Source of the DNA: an uncultured bacterium
Lineage (GTDB): Bacteria; Hydrothermota; Tepidihabitantia; Tepidihabitantales; Tepidihabitantaceae
Reading direction: 5' to 3'
Length of the DNA: 7,934 nucleotides
NCBI GenBank assembly: GCA_937139435.1
Contig: CAKZPX010000302.1
Location: forward strand, 1 to 7,934
Every line of letters starts with the position of its first letter. The first letter of the stretch is position 1. The translations under genes and the position numbers were made by a program. Positions 7,091 to 7,934 of the stretch are shown in pieces. The notes beneath the pieces were generated by a model. That model was given only the letters and a program-made list of their open reading frames with translations. It made no database searches and was not told the DNA's origin.

Positions 7091-7108
7091 AACTGTAGAA
7101 AACAGGAG
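7091..7108 (+). promoter_or_regulatory. Ribosome binding site leader of the ferritin-like gene, near copy of the peroxiredoxin leader
   Basis: AACTGTAGAAAACAGGAG differs from the peroxiredoxin leader (6395-6411) at two bases plus one inserted A. It can also form CTGT (7093-7096), loop AGAAA, ACAG (7102-7105). The AGGAG at 7104-7108 lies 5 nt before ATG 7114. Confidence 0.5.
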
Positions 7109-7113
7109 AAAAA

Positions 7114-7398
7114 ATGCTATCTAAAATCCCCGTAAATCTGGAAAATTTAAATAAAGACGATTTAGACCGTGAACTCCTACGGGCGGCGATTATTGCCGAA
7201 TTGGACGCGATTAATCTTTATGAACAGATGGCGGCGACAACTAATAATGCTAATTTGAGTAAGGTGTTTCTGGATGTGGCAAAGGAGGAGAAAACGCATT
7301 TTGGTGAATTTCAGACACTTTTACTTAGAATCGACAAGGAACAAAGAAAGGAGTTAGACAGGGGGGCAGAAGAGATAGAGGAGTTGCTCGGAGACTGA
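7114..7398 (+). CDS. Small ferritin-like protein, EncFtn (encapsulated ferritin) type
   Basis: A 94-residue, two-helix half-ferritin. By family knowledge such proteins dimerise to form a four-helix ferroxidase centre that oxidises Fe(II), and often work inside an encapsulin shell. Visible here are helix 1 (about 15-42) with AELDAINLYEQ carrying Glu29 and Tyr36, and helix 2 (about 46-74) with KEEKTH carrying Glu59 and His62. The spacing Glu-30-Glu-3-His and the ELxAxxxY motif match the metal site of the Rhodospirillum rubrum EncFtn (Glu32, Glu62, His65, Tyr39). A third, acidic helix (about 75-92) ends the protein. It ends EELLGD, and no encapsulin-targeting tail of the LGIxxL/LTVGSL kind is seen; no encapsulin gene lies in the window. 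The gene follows peroxiredoxin by 25 nt with a good Shine-Dalgarno, so the two are probably co-transcribed. Alternative: a generic small rubrerythrin-like protein. Confidence 0.85.
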   Translation: MLSKIPVNLENLNKDDLDRELLRAAIIAELDAINLYEQMAATTNNANLSKVFLDVAKEEKTHFGEFQTLLLRIDKEQRKELDRGAEEIEELLGD

Positions 7399-7412
7399 AT
7401 AAATAGTATAAT
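7384..7412 (+). promoter_or_regulatory. Possible promoter for the downstream membrane-protein gene
   Basis: A perfect TATAAT at 7407-7412 is preceded at 17 bp by TTGCTC (7384-7389, inside the ferritin-like gene), which matches only the TTG of the -35 consensus. Transcription would start near 7419, about 20 nt before ATG 7440. The gap of 41 nt would also allow read-through from the peroxiredoxin unit; no terminator hairpin is visible in it. Confidence 0.35.
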
Positions 7413-7439
7413 ATTTTGCCGGGGTGTAGTTGAGTAAAA

Positions 7440-7934
7440 ATGACAGATAAGGAGATAGGTCCGTTTTGGCACCGCCCTAAGTTTGTAATTCCGGTCATTG
7501 CCGTTCTTCTTTTTTTTCTTGCAAGTGCAGTGTATGTGGTAGTTAAAAATGTTGGGAAGGTTCAGATTGGTCCTGTCCCTGTAGTTCTGACGCCAATTTC
7601 CCCTGATACGACGATGACCAGAGTGCGCAGACAACTGGCTCGGGGAATTGAGAGGTTGGAACGGCGTCTGAAGGAATATCGGGGCAAGGTAGATTCACTT
7701 CCCGTATTTCAGGACTCTCTTTTTAAAGTATGTAGTTTAGGGTTGAGAGATTTGCGTGCAGAATTTGTAACTGCTGAGAGTACGTGTTGTTACGCCGAGC
7801 GTAAGGAGCGTGTGTACCGGGTAAGAAAAAAATACGCAAGATTAAGGGATATTGTTGGCGATTTTGTTCGTTCAGTTGATTCTGTTATAAGCAGTTCGGC
7901 GTTGGATTCGCTGGATAGAGAATTTAGAAGATTG
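7440..7934 (+). CDS. Unrecognised single-pass membrane protein with helical Arg-rich domain (3' end outside window)
   Basis: The frame is open from ATG 7440 to the last base, giving the first 165 residues. An in-frame TGA at 7431-7433 limits the start; there is no strong Shine-Dalgarno. I do not recognise the family. Residues 1-14 are short and polar (MTDKEIGPFWHRPK). Residues 15-35 (VIPVIAVLLFFLASAVYVVV) form one clear membrane helix, either an anchor or an uncleaved signal. A Val/Pro-rich linker follows (about 41-56, VQIGPVPVVLTPISPD). Then comes a long, strongly charged helical region: 57-85 is rich in Arg and Leu (RRQLARGIERLERRLKEY) and could form a coiled coil, and 118-165 is similar. 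Cys98 and the pair Cys116-Cys117 are the only cysteines. Several Asp-Ser-Leu and Asp-Ser-Val turns occur (85-87, 147-149, 156-158). Codon use and the unbroken frame support a real gene. A periplasmic or cytoplasmic scaffold role is possible but not shown. Confidence 0.75.
   Translation, partial: MTDKEIGPFWHRPKFVIPVIAVLLFFLASAVYVVVKNVGKVQIGPVPVVLTPISPDTTMTRVRRQLARGIERLERRLKEYRGKVDSLPVFQDSLFKVCSLGLRDLRAEFVTAESTCCYAERKERVYRVRKKYARLRDIVGDFVRSVDSVISSSALDSLDREFRRL

Noticed and set aside
7311..7634. 107-codon open frame on the minus strand across the ferritin-like gene and the membrane-protein gene
   Set aside because: It is antisense to two well-supported genes, has a low-complexity Lys run from the T-rich membrane-helix codons, and shows no recognisable domain.

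Overview
The window carries eight protein-coding genes, all on the + strand. Six are complete and two run off the ends. No RNA gene, insertion sequence or CRISPR array was seen. The host looks like a diderm bacterium: two consecutive genes encode beta-barrel-like, probably outer-membrane proteins, and the UshA-type 5'-nucleotidase has an export signal. A peroxiredoxin of the type known from hyperthermophilic archaea, a short ferritin-like protein and moderate GC fit a thermophilic or anaerobic lineage, perhaps an FCB-related or candidate phylum such as WOR-3. That placement is a guess from protein style, not a result.

Region 1 (1-6287) is a tightly packed gene string. It holds the 3' end of a probable outer-membrane barrel gene, a second probable barrel protein with a signal peptide, an exported metallophosphatase/5'-nucleotidase, a RecJ-type single-strand exonuclease, and an RlmI-like PUA/SAM methyltransferase. 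Gaps are 0-15 nt, and two junctions (barrel/nucleotidase and recJ/methyltransferase) overlap by exactly 11 nt with the ATG of one gene inside the end of the previous one. The string is probably one transcript. Its members serve unrelated jobs (envelope, nucleotide salvage, DNA repair, rRNA modification), so it reads as a housekeeping cluster.

Region 2 (6288-6419) is the only sizeable non-coding stretch. It is AT-rich and contains a perfect 14-bp palindrome, a TTGACA -35 with a TAAGAT -10, a 7-6-7 inverted repeat overlapping that -10, and a small hairpin leading into a strong Shine-Dalgarno. This looks like a regulated promoter.

Region 3 (6420-7398) is a two-gene unit: an archaeal-style peroxiredoxin with its peroxidatic and paired C-terminal cysteines, followed 25 nt later by a 94-residue ferritin-like protein with the metal ligand spacing of the encapsulated ferritin (EncFtn) family. 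Both genes have nearly the same leader (CTGT-loop-ACAGGAG). The likely joint role is peroxide removal plus Fe(II) oxidation or sequestration. No encapsulin gene and no obvious encapsulin-targeting tail are visible.

Region 4 (7399-7934) starts with a possible separate promoter and then an unrecognised single-pass membrane protein with a helical Arg-rich extracytoplasmic part, cut by the window end. The most interesting parts of the window are the control region and leaders of the peroxiredoxin/ferritin unit and this unknown membrane protein.
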